DNA of 64,000 bases, taken from contig JACPYM010000031.1 of the NCBI GenBank assembly GCA_016196035.1, forward strand, positions 102,675 to 166,674, given 5' to 3'. Of the stretch, positions 18,763 through 28,515 are shown one piece after another. Numbering within the stretch: position 1 is the stretch's first letter; each line of letters begins with the position of its first letter. Under the pieces are notes generated by a model. That model was not told where the DNA came from and did no database searches. It saw only the letters and a list, made by a program, of their open reading frames with translations. The translations under genes and the position numbers were made by a program. This DNA is from Acidobacteriota bacterium (GTDB taxonomy: Bacteria > Acidobacteriota > Blastocatellia > RBC074).

Positions 18763-19260
18763 ATGAGAAACGCGATTTATTGGGTCAAAGAAAACTGGCC
18801 TGGGCGCATCGCCATCGTTGCGCGTCCACGCGGCGGCGATTGGCTCGAAGACGAAATCGCGGCGTGGGCTGATGCTGGATTGGATGTGATTGTCTCGTTA
18901 CTTGAAGAAGACGAGGCGGCAGAGCTGGGCTTGAGCCATGAAGGCGAACTTTGCCGTGCGGCAGGCCTAGTCTTTATCTCTTTTCCTGTCGTTGACCGCA
19001 GCATCCCAGCTTCGCAAAAAGCTGCGCTGGCACTTGCCGAAAAGCTTGGCAAGCTATTGAAGCAGGGCAAGAACATTGGCATTCATTGCCGTCAGAGCGT
19101 CGGACGCGCTTCGTTGCTGGCTGCCAGCATCTTGATTGGCTTGGGCGTAGAACCGCACGACGCTTTGCAGCGGATTGGCAATGCGCGCGGTTGTGAAGTG
19201 CCAGAGACGCCTCAACAATTGGAATGGTTGTTGGCTCTTACGCTGCAAGCCGCCGCATAA
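18763..19260 (+). CDS. Dual-specificity/tyrosine phosphatase-like protein
   Basis: 165 residues. The active-site loop H108-C109-R-Q-S-V-G-R115-A-S is a canonical CX5R phosphatase motif, and D78 in F-P-V-V-D-R-S-I-P is well placed as general acid. W9 and the S-L-L-E-E-D-E segment match small bacterial dual-specificity phosphatases. GGAG at the end of the preceding gene serves as ribosome-binding site. It is paired with the ParB-like gene. Confidence 0.8.
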   Translation: MRNAIYWVKENWPGRIAIVARPRGGDWLEDEIAAWADAGLDVIVSLLEEDEAAELGLSHEGELCRAAGLVFISFPVVDRSIPASQKAALALAEKLGKLLKQGKNIGIHCRQSVGRASLLAASILIGLGVEPHDALQRIGNARGCEVPETPQQLEWLLALTLQAAA

Positions 19261-19281
19261 CTGTTTTTATCGAGAATCATT

Positions 19282-20757
19282 ATGACCACTCCGAATCTAA
19301 ACAACCGCCTCACCTCAATGGACGCCAGCTTCCTTTACTTTGAAAAGAAGGAAGCGACGATGCACATTGGCAGCGTTAGTGTTTTCGACGGCGAGATTCC
19401 CTTTGACGATTTTGTAGCAATGATGGATGCGAAGATGCATCTGGTGCCGCGCTATCAGCAGATCGTCGTCAATGATCCGTTCAACCTGGGCCATCCGACG
19501 TGGGAGCACGATCCAAATTTCAACCTGCGCAATCACATCTTCAAAGTCCAGGTAGATGCGCCGGGCACCGAGGCGCAGTTGATCGAGTTGGCCGGGCGGC
19601 TCTTCACGCCGCTGATGGATCGGCGCAAACCGCTGTGGGACATCTATTGGGTGTATGGTTTGGAAGGCGGCAAAACCGCGATGGTCGCGCGCGTGCATCA
19701 TTGCATGGTGGACGGCATGTCCGGCGTAGACCTGCTCAAAATCATCCTCGACTTTTCGCCGAACCCCGCGCCGCCGCCGCCGAAACCGGCTGCGCCACCG
19801 CGCGCGCCGCAACCTGACCCGACGCGGCGGCTATTCGATTCGCTGTTGGGCGGGATGCAGGAAGGCATGAATCGTTGGATGGAGTTTCAGAACGGCTTGC
19901 TCAATCTGACCCAGGCGCTGACCAGCGAAGCGACGCGCGATTCGATGCGCAAGGTCAGCAGCGAATGGCCGCGTTTGGCCGCGCCGGTGTCGCCATTGCC
20001 GTTCAACGGGCCAGGTTCGGGCGAACGCAAGCTGGTCTGGAATACGTTCTCGTTTGCCGAAGCGCGCGCCATTCGTGGGGCGTTGGGCGGTACGGTCAAT
20101 GATGTTGTGCTGACCGCGTTGTCCGGCGCAGTCGCGCGCTACGCCGCAAGCCACGGGCAGCAAGTCGCCGGACGTAACGTGCGCGTGATGGTGCCAGTCA
20201 GTTTGCGGCAGGCCGATCAACGCGGCGCGCTGGGCAACCTGGTCTCGATTTTGCCAGTAGAAATCCCGCTGGATTTGCACGATGCGCGCGCCCGGTTCCA
20301 ATACATTAATCAGAAAACCGGCGCGATGAAAGCAGGTCGGATGGCGGAAGGGCTGAATCTGTTTTCGGCCTTAATGGGCGTCTTGCCGCCGCCGTTGCAG
20401 GCGTTGATGGGCGCGCTCGCGCCGCCCAATGTGCCGCTGCCGCCCTTCAACATCATCTCGACCAACGTGCCGGGGCCGCAGGTGCCGATGTACGCGATGG
20501 GCAAAAAGATGATCGCCTATTACCCTTACGTGCCGGTGGGTTGGGCGCTGGGGTGCGGCTGCGCAATTATGAGTTATGACCAGTCGCTGTTCTTTGGGCT
20601 GACAGCGGATACGCAAGCCATGCCCGATGTCGAACAGTTGCGCGAATTCCTGTACGAATCGTTCTATGAATTGCGGCGCGTGGCGGGTGTCGAGCCGATC
20701 AACCCGCAAGTGATGAAGGCCGCCGCCAGTGCGGGCAAGGGGCGGGGAAAGAAGTAA
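19282..20757 (+). CDS. Wax ester synthase/diacylglycerol acyltransferase (WS/DGAT)
   Basis: 491 residues, near the usual length of about 450-480 for the family. The N-terminus [14 protein letters not shown] is characteristic. The active-site HHCMVDG (139-145) fits HHxxxDG, with His140 the likely base. The later [10 protein letters not shown], the P-V-S-L-R and the [10 protein letters not shown] motifs are also conserved. The enzyme esterifies acyl-CoA to fatty alcohols or diacylglycerol at the inner membrane and seeds lipid droplets. With the phasin-like and CYP102 genes nearby it argues for neutral-lipid storage in this organism. A proline-rich insert lies near residues 155-180. Confidence 0.92.
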   Translation: MTTPNLNNRLTSMDASFLYFEKKEATMHIGSVSVFDGEIPFDDFVAMMDAKMHLVPRYQQIVVNDPFNLGHPTWEHDPNFNLRNHIFKVQVDAPGTEAQLIELAGRLFTPLMDRRKPLWDIYWVYGLEGGKTAMVARVHHCMVDGMSGVDLLKIILDFSPNPAPPPPKPAAPPRAPQPDPTRRLFDSLLGGMQEGMNRWMEFQNGLLNLTQALTSEATRDSMRKVSSEWPRLAAPVSPLPFNGPGSGERKLVWNTFSFAEARAIRGALGGTVNDVVLTALSGAVARYAASHGQQVAGRNVRVMVPVSLRQADQRGALGNLVSILPVEIPLDLHDARARFQYINQKTGAMKAGRMAEGLNLFSALMGVLPPPLQALMGALAPPNVPLPPFNIISTNVPGPQVPMYAMGKKMIAYYPYVPVGWALGCGCAIMSYDQSLFFGLTADTQAMPDVEQLREFLYESFYELRRVAGVEPINPQVMKAAASAGKGRGKK

Positions 20758-20758
20758 T

Positions 20759-20884
20759 GTACAGCAGGCTGCCAGCCTGCTGCGGACTGGCCACGGACAA
20801 ATGAGCGGGGAACGCACGCACGGCCTTAACCAAATCCGCTTGGATCAATTGCGAAGGTGGCAGCAGGCTGGCAGCCTGCTGTAC
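20759..20884. repeat. Palindromic element, family G copy 1
   Basis: GTACAGCAGGCTGCCAGCCT plus GCTG is mirrored by CAGCAGGCTGGCAGCCTGCT plus GTAC; each arm is itself a palindrome. It begins 1 base after the WS/DGAT stop codon. A second copy is at 36131-36213. Confidence 0.9.
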
Positions 20885-20907
20885 TTTGAACCAAGGAGCA
20901 ACCATCA

Positions 20908-21675
20908 ATGTATGCCTCATCAGAAACTCATGCATTTCATCAGGATCGCAAAGGCGTCAATGTGCCCTTGTGGCGCGAAGCTTTCGCGGGGCTGGATTGG
21001 TTAGCCTTACATACGTCGCCGGTTTATTTCGGCTTTGGTGTGCCGCGCGGTGATAAATCTGGTGTCGTGCTCGTGCCTGGCTTTCTGGGCACCGATCATT
21101 ACCTTTGGGAAATGAATCTGTGGCTGCGGCGCATCGGTTACACGCCGTTTATGTCGGGCATTGGCTGGAACGCGGAATGTCTGAATGTGCTGACTGAGCG
21201 TTTAAGCCAGACGATTGATAAAGCCTATGCGGAGACGGGGCGCAAGGTGCATTTGATCGGGCACAGCCTGGGCGGTGTGTTGGCGCGCTCGATTGCGATT
21301 CGCAAAGCGGAAGAAGTCACATCCATCACTACACTGGGTTCGCCGATTCGCGGTGTGCGTTCGCATCCGCTGGTGTTGGGGCGCGCCGACGACGTGCGCA
21401 ATCTGCTGTTGCGCAAACGGCGCGAAGAATGGCCCGATTGTTACACGGGCTACTGTACCTGCGCGGCGGTGATGGCGATGATGGTGCCGGAATCCGAAGG
21501 GCCGCCTGCGTTGCGCCGGACGGCGATTTACACCAAGACTGACGGCGTGGTGGATTGGCAGGTGTGCGTCAACGACGATGCGGCGACCAATTTTGAAGTG
21601 AAAGGGACGCATGTGGGATTGGCGTTTAATCCCGATGTTTACAAGCTGATTGCCCAGCGCTTGGCGACAAAATAA
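20908..21675 (+). CDS. Lipase-like alpha/beta hydrolase
   Basis: 255 residues, ATG at 20908 with AAGGAG upstream. The oxyanion strand [11 protein letters not shown], the nucleophile elbow GHSLGG with Ser120, a later Y-T-K-T-D-G-V-V-D (Asp) and V-K-G-T-H-V-G-L (His) give a full catalytic triad. There is no signal peptide, so it is probably cytoplasmic. The position after the WS/DGAT suggests turnover of storage lipid or wax ester, but this is inferred from context only. Confidence 0.85.
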   Translation: MYASSETHAFHQDRKGVNVPLWREAFAGLDWLALHTSPVYFGFGVPRGDKSGVVLVPGFLGTDHYLWEMNLWLRRIGYTPFMSGIGWNAECLNVLTERLSQTIDKAYAETGRKVHLIGHSLGGVLARSIAIRKAEEVTSITTLGSPIRGVRSHPLVLGRADDVRNLLLRKRREEWPDCYTGYCTCAAVMAMMVPESEGPPALRRTAIYTKTDGVVDWQVCVNDDAATNFEVKGTHVGLAFNPDVYKLIAQRLATK

Positions 21676-21850
21676 GCCGTTTGATCCCGCATGTGGGATA
21701 ACGCCGTCCCACATGCGGACAGCCACCGCCTTGCTTGCTTGACTTCCTTCCTGTACAACTCCCGCCAATTCGCCATTTGAGCTGAAATTCCATCTGGCAC
21801 GCAGCTTGACGAAGCTGGCTGAAATCCTGTCCTACATTCACGGAGGAAGA

Positions 21851-22516
21851 ATGATCCGTCTGGAAAATATCGAAAAGTTTTATCCGCAGGGAGTGCAGAA
21901 GTATTTCGTCCTGCGCCGCGTCTCGCTCGAAATCAAAGAGGGCGAGTTCGTTTCGATCATGGGGCCGAGCGGCGCGGGCAAGTCTACGTTGCTGCACATT
22001 CTGGGTATGCACGACAATGCCTGGCAGGGCGAATTCTGGTTTGGCGAGCAGCCGATTCATAAGCTCAGTCCGAAACAGCGCGCCGAGATTCGCAACAAAC
22101 TCATTGGCTTCGTCTTTCAAAGTTACCACCTGCTTGATCACCTGACTGTTTACGAAAACCTGGAAATTCCGCTGTCTTACCGCGATGTCAAAAAGAGCGA
22201 ACGCGAGAGCATCGTGGGCGACGTGCTCGACAAATTCCAGATCGTCGGCAAAAAGGATTTGTATCCGACCCAGCTTTCGGGCGGCCAACAGCAATTGGTC
22301 GGTGTCGCGCGCGCCGTCATCGCCAGCCCCAAAGTTATCCTGGCCGACGAACCGACCGGCAATCTGCACACGAGCCAGGGCAAAGAAATTATGGAGTTGT
22401 TCAAACGCCTCAACAACGAAGGCACGACCATCGTGCAGGTGACACACTCGGAAGTGAATGCGACCTATGGCAATCGCGTGATCAATTTGCAGGACGGCTG
22501 GATGGTGAACCAATAG
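21851..22516 (+). CDS. ABC transporter ATPase (LolD/MacB/FtsE type)
   Basis: 221 residues from the ATG at 21851 with GGAGGAAG upstream. Walker A GPSGAGKS (38-45), Q-loop F-V-F-Q-S-Y-H-L-L, signature L-S-G-G-Q-Q-Q, Walker [12 protein letters not shown] and switch His in V-T-H-S are complete. The type usually pairs with MacB/FtsX-like permeases and an HlyD-type adaptor, but neither is next to it. Instead a two-component pair follows 12 bases later, as in acidobacterial loci where such systems control an exporter. The signature glutamine run and V-G-V-A-R-A instead of R-V-A-I-A-R-A is slightly unusual. Confidence 0.9.
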   Translation: MIRLENIEKFYPQGVQKYFVLRRVSLEIKEGEFVSIMGPSGAGKSTLLHILGMHDNAWQGEFWFGEQPIHKLSPKQRAEIRNKLIGFVFQSYHLLDHLTVYENLEIPLSYRDVKKSERESIVGDVLDKFQIVGKKDLYPTQLSGGQQQLVGVARAVIASPKVILADEPTGNLHTSQGKEIMELFKRLNNEGTTIVQVTHSEVNATYGNRVINLQDGWMVNQ

Positions 22517-22527
22517 GGAACGGGCTT

Positions 22528-23892
22528 ATGAAAGTATCTCCTCGCATCTTAATCGCCGACGATCAGATTGACGTGCTGGAAGCCCTGCGCCTGTTGCTCA
22601 AAAGCGAGGGCTTTCTGATCGAAACCGCCACGTCGCCGCCGCAGCAGATTTTGACCGCGCTTGAAGCGCGTGAGTTCGATGTGTTGCTGATGGATTTGAA
22701 TTACACGCGCGACACCACGTCGGGGCAGGAAGGCCTAGACTTGCTTACCCGCATACAAACGCTCGACGCCGCCTTGCCCGTGATTGTGATGACCGCGTGG
22801 GGCAGCGTGGATTTGGCGGTCGAAGCGATGCGGCGCGGCGCGCGCGATTTCGTCCAGAAACCTTGGGAGAACGCGCGGCTGCTTTCGATTCTCTGGACGC
22901 AGGTCGAACTCGGCAAGGCCTTGCGCCAGGGCCAAAAGCTCGAAGCCGAAAACCAGTTGCTGCGCGGCGAGGCGCGCGCCGATATGATCGCCGAAGCGCC
23001 GAGCATGCAACCCATTCTGCAAGTCATCGCGCGCGTCGGCCCATCGGATGCCAACGTGCTCATCACCGGCGAAAACGGCACCGGCAAAGGCGTCGTCGCG
23101 CGCGTGCTGCACAACATTTCGGCGCGTTCCAACAAACCGCTCGTGACCGTCAACATCGGCGGTCTGTCGGATGGCGTGTTTGAAAGCGAATTGTTCGGCC
23201 ACATCAAGGGCGCGTTCACCGACGCCAAAGCCGACCGTGTGGGCCGCTTTGAATTGGCCGATGGCGGCACGCTCTTTCTGGATGAAATCGCCAACATCAC
23301 GATGCCCCAGCAGGCCAAGCTGCTGCGCGTAATCGAGGCGGGCGAGTTCGAGCGTGTAGGTTCTTCCAAAACGCGCAAGGTCAACGTGCGTATCATCTCG
23401 GCCACCAACGCCGATTTGCACGCCGAAGTCAGTGCCGGGCGCTTCCGCCAGGATTTGCTCTTTCGCTTGAACACCGTCGAATTGCGCCTGCCGCCCTTGC
23501 GCGACCGGCGCGAAGACCTCGCGCTGCTCGCCAATCATTTCCTGCGCATCCATTCGGCGCGCTATCGCAAGCTGGTGACCAATTTCGACACTGCCGCATT
23601 AAAGGCCCTCGAATCGCATCCCTGGCCGGGCAACGTGCGCGAACTCGACCACGCCATCGAACGCGCCGTGCTGATGGCGCAGGGGACGCTGGTCAAAGCG
23701 GGCGACCTCGGTCTTTACAGCGCCGGACAGGAAGGCAGTTCACGGTTGGAAGAGATGAGCCTGGATGAAGTCGAACGCTTCCTCATCAAAAAGACGCTCG
23801 AACGTTTTGACGGCAATGTCAGCAAGGCTGCTGAAGCGTTAGGGCTGAGCCGCAGCGCGTTATATCGCCGCTTGGAAAAATACGGCTTGTAA
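22528..23892 (+). CDS. NtrC-family sigma-54-dependent response regulator
   Basis: 454 residues. Receiver domain: D11-D12, phosphoacceptor D56, T89 and K111. AAA+ domain: Walker A GENGTGKG (181-188), sigma-54 contact loop GAFTDA (228-233, a known variant of GAFTGA), Walker B G-T-L-F-L-D-E and arginine fingers in F-R-Q-D-L-L-F-R. A Fis-type helix-turn-helix closes the protein ([17 protein letters not shown]). It would activate sigma-54 promoters when phosphorylated by the kinase encoded downstream. Confidence 0.95.
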   Translation: MKVSPRILIADDQIDVLEALRLLLKSEGFLIETATSPPQQILTALEAREFDVLLMDLNYTRDTTSGQEGLDLLTRIQTLDAALPVIVMTAWGSVDLAVEAMRRGARDFVQKPWENARLLSILWTQVELGKALRQGQKLEAENQLLRGEARADMIAEAPSMQPILQVIARVGPSDANVLITGENGTGKGVVARVLHNISARSNKPLVTVNIGGLSDGVFESELFGHIKGAFTDAKADRVGRFELADGGTLFLDEIANITMPQQAKLLRVIEAGEFERVGSSKTRKVNVRIISATNADLHAEVSAGRFRQDLLFRLNTVELRLPPLRDRREDLALLANHFLRIHSARYRKLVTNFDTAALKALESHPWPGNVRELDHAIERAVLMAQGTLVKAGDLGLYSAGQEGSSRLEEMSLDEVERFLIKKTLERFDGNVSKAAEALGLSRSALYRRLEKYGL

Positions 23893-23895
23893 CGA

Positions 23896-23924
23896 AGGCG
23901 GATTGCAGATTGCGGATGGCGGAC
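23896..23924. repeat. Single arm of a family K repeat
   Basis: GGCGGATTGCAGATTGCGGA plus TGGCGGA is the same repetitive text as one arm of the element inside the kinase gene at 27470-27573, but no opposite arm follows. It lies between the regulator and the histidine kinase. Confidence 0.5.
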
Positions 23925-23960
23925 TTACATTCGCACTGTACCTGCTTTCGGTAACGCGCT

Positions 23961-25391
23961 ATGGCGATCACCAACCCGCCGCAACCCGGCAAGCAATCCA
24001 ATCAGTTCACCTTTCTGCAACTCAGCGCACCGCCCGTGCCGCGTCCGCGCGTGATTCCACGCCATCTCTATTTCAATTTTGAACGCCGTGTGCTCTGGCT
24101 GTCCTTTCTGACCGGATTGCCGGGCGCAGGCGTCGCGCTTTATATGCTCTGGGCGGGCGATTTCACGCCGAAGGTGCAATGGACGCTGACCGTCTTCATC
24201 CTGAGTTTCTGGCTGGGCTGCGCCTTTGCGTTGCGCGAACGGGTGGTGATGCCGTTGCAGACGCTCTCGAATCTGCTGGCCGCTTTGCGTGAGGGCGACT
24301 ATTCGATTCGCGGACGCGCGGCGCAATTTGACGATGCGCTGGGCGATGTGGTGCGCGAGGTCAACGCGCTGAGCACGACCTTGCAAACGCAGCGGCGCGG
24401 GGCGATGGAAGCCAGCGCGTTGTTGCGCACCGTGATGGGCGAGATCGAAGTCGCCGTCTTCGCCTTTGACAGCGAGCATCGCTTGCGGCTGGTCAATCGC
24501 GCGGGCGAACGCCTGTTGGGCCGGCCCGCTGAACAATTGCTTGAACGCAAGGCCGACGAGTTGGGCTTGGACGATTGTCTGGACGGCGAACTCGCGCGCA
24601 CGTTGCAACGCAGCTTTCCCGGCGCGGCTTCCAGTCGTTGGGGCATGCGCCGCAGCACCTTTCGCGAGGACGGCAAGCCGCATCAGTTGCTAGTCATCGC
24701 TGACATCAGCCGCGCCCTGCGGCAAGAAGAGCAATCCGCCTGGCAACGGCTGGTGCGCGTGCTCGGCCACGAATTGAACAATTCGCTCGCGCCGATCAAA
24801 TCCATCGCGGGCAGCCTGGAAAGCCTGCTGGCCCGCAACCCGCGCCGCGACGTCTGGCCCGAAGACATGGAAGAAGACCTGCAACGCGGGCTTTCGATCA
24901 TCACCTCGCGCGCCGAAGCGTTGACGCGCTTTATGAGCGCCTATGCACAACTGGCCAAACTGCCGCCGCCCCATCTGAAGCCACTTGAAATCAGCCCCTG
25001 GGTTCACCAGGTCGCCGCGCTCGAAACGCGCTTGCCCGTCGCCGTGCTGCCCGGCCCCGAAATCACCATCCAGGCCGACCGCGATCAACTGGAACAACTG
25101 CTGATCAACCTATTGCGCAACGCGGTGGACGCGGCGCGCGAGACAGGCGGCGGTGTGCTGGTGCGCTGGAATCGCAGCGGCAACGCGCTGGAATTGATTG
25201 TCGAAGATGAAGGGCCAGGCTTGTCGAATACGGCGAACTTGTTCGTGCCCTTCTTTACCACCAAGCCGCAAGGTTCCGGCATCGGCCTCGCGCTCAGCCG
25301 CCAGATTGCCGAAAATCATGGTGGAACGTTGACGCTGGAAAATCGGGCAAAGGGGCAGGGCTGTGAGGCGCGGTTGCGGTTGCCATTCTAG
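23961..25391 (+). CDS. Sensor histidine kinase (NtrB/NtrY-like)
   Basis: 476 residues. Two membrane segments (about 44-63 and 74-92) flank a very short periplasmic loop. A HAMP-like stretch (about 93-145), a PAS domain (about 150-250), the dimerisation H-box with His270 (L-G-H-E-L-N-N-S-L-A-P-I-K) and an HATPase domain follow. ATP-lid motifs are N-L-L-R-N-A-V-D-A, D-E-G-P-G-L and G-S-G-I-G-L-A-L-S. It is the likely partner of the NtrC-type regulator. The stop codon TAG (25389-25391) is formed by the first bases of the family H palindrome, so that element may have replaced the original 3' end. Confidence 0.93.
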   Translation: MAITNPPQPGKQSNQFTFLQLSAPPVPRPRVIPRHLYFNFERRVLWLSFLTGLPGAGVALYMLWAGDFTPKVQWTLTVFILSFWLGCAFALRERVVMPLQTLSNLLAALREGDYSIRGRAAQFDDALGDVVREVNALSTTLQTQRRGAMEASALLRTVMGEIEVAVFAFDSEHRLRLVNRAGERLLGRPAEQLLERKADELGLDDCLDGELARTLQRSFPGAASSRWGMRRSTFREDGKPHQLLVIADISRALRQEEQSAWQRLVRVLGHELNNSLAPIKSIAGSLESLLARNPRRDVWPEDMEEDLQRGLSIITSRAEALTRFMSAYAQLAKLPPPHLKPLEISPWVHQVAALETRLPVAVLPGPEITIQADRDQLEQLLINLLRNAVDAARETGGGVLVRWNRSGNALELIVEDEGPGLSNTANLFVPFFTTKPQGSGIGLALSRQIAENHGGTLTLENRAKGQGCEARLRLPF

Positions 25392-25567
25392 ATCGGTTTT
25401 CACATCAGTGTATGGGAAAAGCCGCGCAGCGAGACGGTACCGCGCGCGTCAGCAAGCGGCGCGTCAAGTTTACGCCATTGGCCGAACCGCCCAGGCTCCG
25501 CTTGCTGACGCGCGCGGTACCGTCCCAGCACAACGCGCTCCCGTATACGCAATTGCAAACCGATCTA
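25389..25567. repeat. Palindromic element, family H copy 1
   Basis: The left arm starts TAGATCGGTTTTCACATCAG and contains GACGGTACCGCGCGCGTCAG plus CAAGCGG. The right arm contains CCGCTTGCTGACGCGCGCGG plus TACCGTC and ends CAAACCGATCTA. Outer arms are diverged and inner arms almost perfect. A second copy is at 58061-58241. Confidence 0.88.
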
Positions 25568-25595
25568 AGGCTCTCTCCCCACATGACGCAGAGCG

Positions 25596-28266
25596 CTATT
25601 GTGCCAAGCCGACTTTCCGCAGCAGGTTAATAAAACGCGGGGCGGCGCGCAGGCCGGCACCGTAAAGCGGTTCAATTCCCAGATACTGCATCTGTATGTC
25701 ATGCGCGGCGTAGGCGCGCTCCAGCGCGGACAGCGCCTGCGCTTGCTCGCCCAATCCGCCATAAAGCACGGCCAACTCGGCGGGTGAAACATACGCTTGG
25801 CCCGTCTCTAACTGCCTGAGAATTGCTTCCGCTTCGCGCCGCCGCCCAGCCTGCGTCAGTGCATAGCCCAGATAGCATTGCAGGCTGGTGCTATCTCCGC
25901 CCGTCCTAATCGCCTCTTTGAACTCGGCGATAGCTTCCGCCGCTTGTCCCTTTGCCGCATACGCATAGCCTAGCCCCGTGTGAGCAAAGGTGTAGTTCCG
26001 ATCCAATTCGAGTGTCCGCTTCAACTGCTCAATGGCCAGGTCATACTGGCGCGCATGATAGAGCCGATAGCCAATCCCCGCATTGAAACCGAGACCAATG
26101 GGATCAAGCTCTCGGGCCTGTTTGCTCTCAGCAATGGCCTGTTCATGCCGCCCCTGGGTACTGAGATAAGCGGAGTAACCGCTGTGTGCTACTGCCAAAT
26201 TCGGATTCAGCACGATAGCGCGTCTGTATTCAGGCGCGGCTCCCGCCCAGTCCCAGGCATCGCGTTTGATCCCGGCCAGTGCGTAGTGTGCCTCGGCGAG
26301 GCGCTCATCAAGTTCCAGCGCATGCTTCGCCGCCGCCTCGGCTTTGGGGGTCGTCTCTTTCGGGTCTACCGAGCTATTCGCGCCCAGTAAATTATAAGCA
26401 GCGGAGATCTCCGCATAGGCCAAGGCATAGTTCGGATCAATCGCTATCGCTTGGGTGTAATACTCGATAGCTTTTTTCAAATCTTCAGCCGTCCTTTTAT
26501 AGCGGTGGAAGCGCCCCTTGAGCAGTGACTCATACGCCTGCGGGTTCGCTTTCGTGCTTTTGACGAGTTGTTGCTGCTCGGTGTTCGTCAGGCGCAGCCG
26601 CAAGCGCTCAACGATCTGCTGTGAAATCTCGGCCTGCACTTGCAGCAGGTCAGCCGGTTTACGATTGAATTGCTCGCCCCATAACTGCGTCTTTTCGCGC
26701 GCCTCCACCAACTCAGCGCTGACCTGCAACTCGTCGCCACGCCGCGCCACTCTGCCGGTGACGATGGCTTGCACGCCTAGCGCACGGGCCACTTCTTCCA
26801 AGTCAATTTCTTTGCCTTTGTATTTGAAGGCGGAACCACGGGCGATGACTTTCATGCCGGGCAGTTGCGCGAGCGCATTGATGAGAGATTCGCTCAGGCC
26901 GTCCGAAAGGTATTCCATATTCGCGTCGCCGCTGGTGTTGGCAAAAGGCAAAACCGCGATGGAATTGATTGACCCTTTACCTTCAGACGCACGATAGCGA
27001 TAAGCGGCGGCAGCCAGCGCAATCAGCACAAGCAACGCGACGGCCACGGCGGGTTGCTGGCGTTTAACGATGCCCCGTTTGACGATGCCCATGGCGCGCT
27101 TGTTTTCTGGCGTCGTCGTGCGCTTCAATTCCGCCGCAGACTCAACCTGTTTTTGCAGGCGCTTTAAGTCCAAGGCCAGTTCGTTCATCGTTTGGTAGCG
27201 GGTTGCGCAGTCCTTGCTTAATGCTTTGCGCACGATGCGGTTCAATTCGGTGGGTAGCTCCGGCGCATCCTCAGCCACGGGTAGCGGCTCTTTCAGCAAG
27301 ATCGCCGCGATGATGTCGCGCGTGGTCGCGCCCCGGAATGCCAGACTGCCGGTGGCCATTTCAAAGAGCACACAGCCGAGGCTCCAGATGTCGCTGCGCG
27401 CATCCATCTCAAGTCCGCTGGCCTGCTCGGGCGACATATATGACGCCGTCCCCATTGCCTGGCCGGGATCTGTCGATTGCGGAATGCGGATTGCGGATTG
27501 CGGAATACGGATTTTTAGCTAACGTGTCAGCCTCTTCATTCCGCAATCCACAATCCGCATTCCGCATTCCTGTCAGTTTGGCCAGTCCGAAATCGAGCAC
27601 TTTTACGTAACCATCGGGGCGCAGCATGACGTTCTCGGGCTTGATGTCACGAGGGACAACCCCGGCCTGATGTGCCGCCGCCAGCGCACTGGCGATTTGA
27701 ATAGTCAGATCAAGCGCTTCGAGGATAGGCAGACGTGTGGCGTGCAGATGCTCTCGGAGCGAGACGCCGTCAACCAACTCCGTAATGATGAAGTGGCGCG
27801 CGTCGTGTTGGCCGATCTCGTGAATCGTAATGATGTTGTGATGATTGAGCGCCGAAATGGCCCGCGCTTCCTGCTCGAAGCGGCGCAAGCGATCAGCATC
27901 TTGCGCGAACTCAGCGGGCAAAACCTTGAGCGCTACGTCACGGCCCAGGCGCGTGTCGTGCGCGCGCCAGACCTCGCCCATGCCGCCTTTGCCCAGCAAG
28001 GATTGAATTTGGTAAGGCCCGAATTGTTGTCCGCTGAGTGTGGGCGCCGCCGGTTGCGCGCTGAGCCAGTCCGCCGCCAGATGCGCCGCCGAAACCGCCC
28101 AGACCGCGCCCGGCTCCTCATGCGCCGCCAGTAACTTGGCGATTTCGCGTTGCAACCCGGCTTGGCCCTGACAAGCGTTAGTCAGAAACGCTGCGCGCGC
28201 ATGCGGCGTGCGTTCTAAGGCGGCGTGAAAGAGTTCGTCAATCTGTTGCCATTGTTCCAGGTGCAT
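25596..28266 (-). pseudogene. Serine/threonine protein kinase with TolB-like and TPR domains, split by a palindromic insertion
   Basis: The upstream piece starts at an ATG at 28266 (AGGAA upstream) and holds a kinase N-lobe ([13 protein letters not shown]) and catalytic loop. The usual H-R-D reads P-R-D-I-K-P-E-N. It continues through D-F-G-L-A-K-L-T and then loses frame at a 100-base insertion (27474-27573). The downstream piece resumes with [13 protein letters not shown]. It then has a transmembrane helix (V-A-V-A-L-L-V-L-I-A-L-A), a TolB-N/adenylate-cyclase-type domain (I-A-V-L-P-F-A-N-T-S-G-D) and about eight TPRs. Removing exactly 100 bases restores one frame of 857 codons. Known homologues are membrane kinases encoded with an ECF sigma factor, which is the arrangement here. 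An internal ATG at 27455 could yield a kinase-less C-terminal fragment. Confidence 0.85.
27470..27573. mobile_element. Small palindromic insertion with 4-base target duplication (family K)
   Basis: CTGT occurs at 27470-27473 and again at 27570-27573. Between them lie imperfect complementary arms with GCGGAATGCGGATTGCGGAT and ATCCGCATTCCGCATTCC around a loop of about 35 bases. The insert plus one CTGT is 100 bases, which explains the frame change in the kinase gene. Confidence 0.85.
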
Positions 28267-28309
28267 GAACGTTCCTGCGTGTGTGCCGCAACCAATAAGA
28301 GTGAGAAGA

Positions 28310-28508
28310 GAGATTACGGAGCAAACGGAAATAGCGGAACACACGGAAACTTGCTTGGTCTTGGGTTCAGTACAAGAAAAACTAAATTTTCTGGTATTTA
28401 CCTCTTCGCCGCGTTCGCGGCAAAAACAATTTTCAATACACGAGATAACTTAGTTTCTCGTGTATTCAGTTCCGTCTGTTCTGTTATTTCCGTCTGTTCC
28501 GTAATCTC
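28310..28508. repeat. Palindromic element, family E copy 2, with an inner hairpin
   Basis: The outer arms GAGATTACGGAGCAAACGGA and TCCGTCTGTTCCGTAATCTC match copy 1 (9949-10045). The interior is longer and carries its own stem, AATACACGAGA pairing with TCTCGTGTATT (28435-28467). It separates the kinase from its sigma factor gene. Confidence 0.85.
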
Positions 28509-28515
28509 TTCTTTC

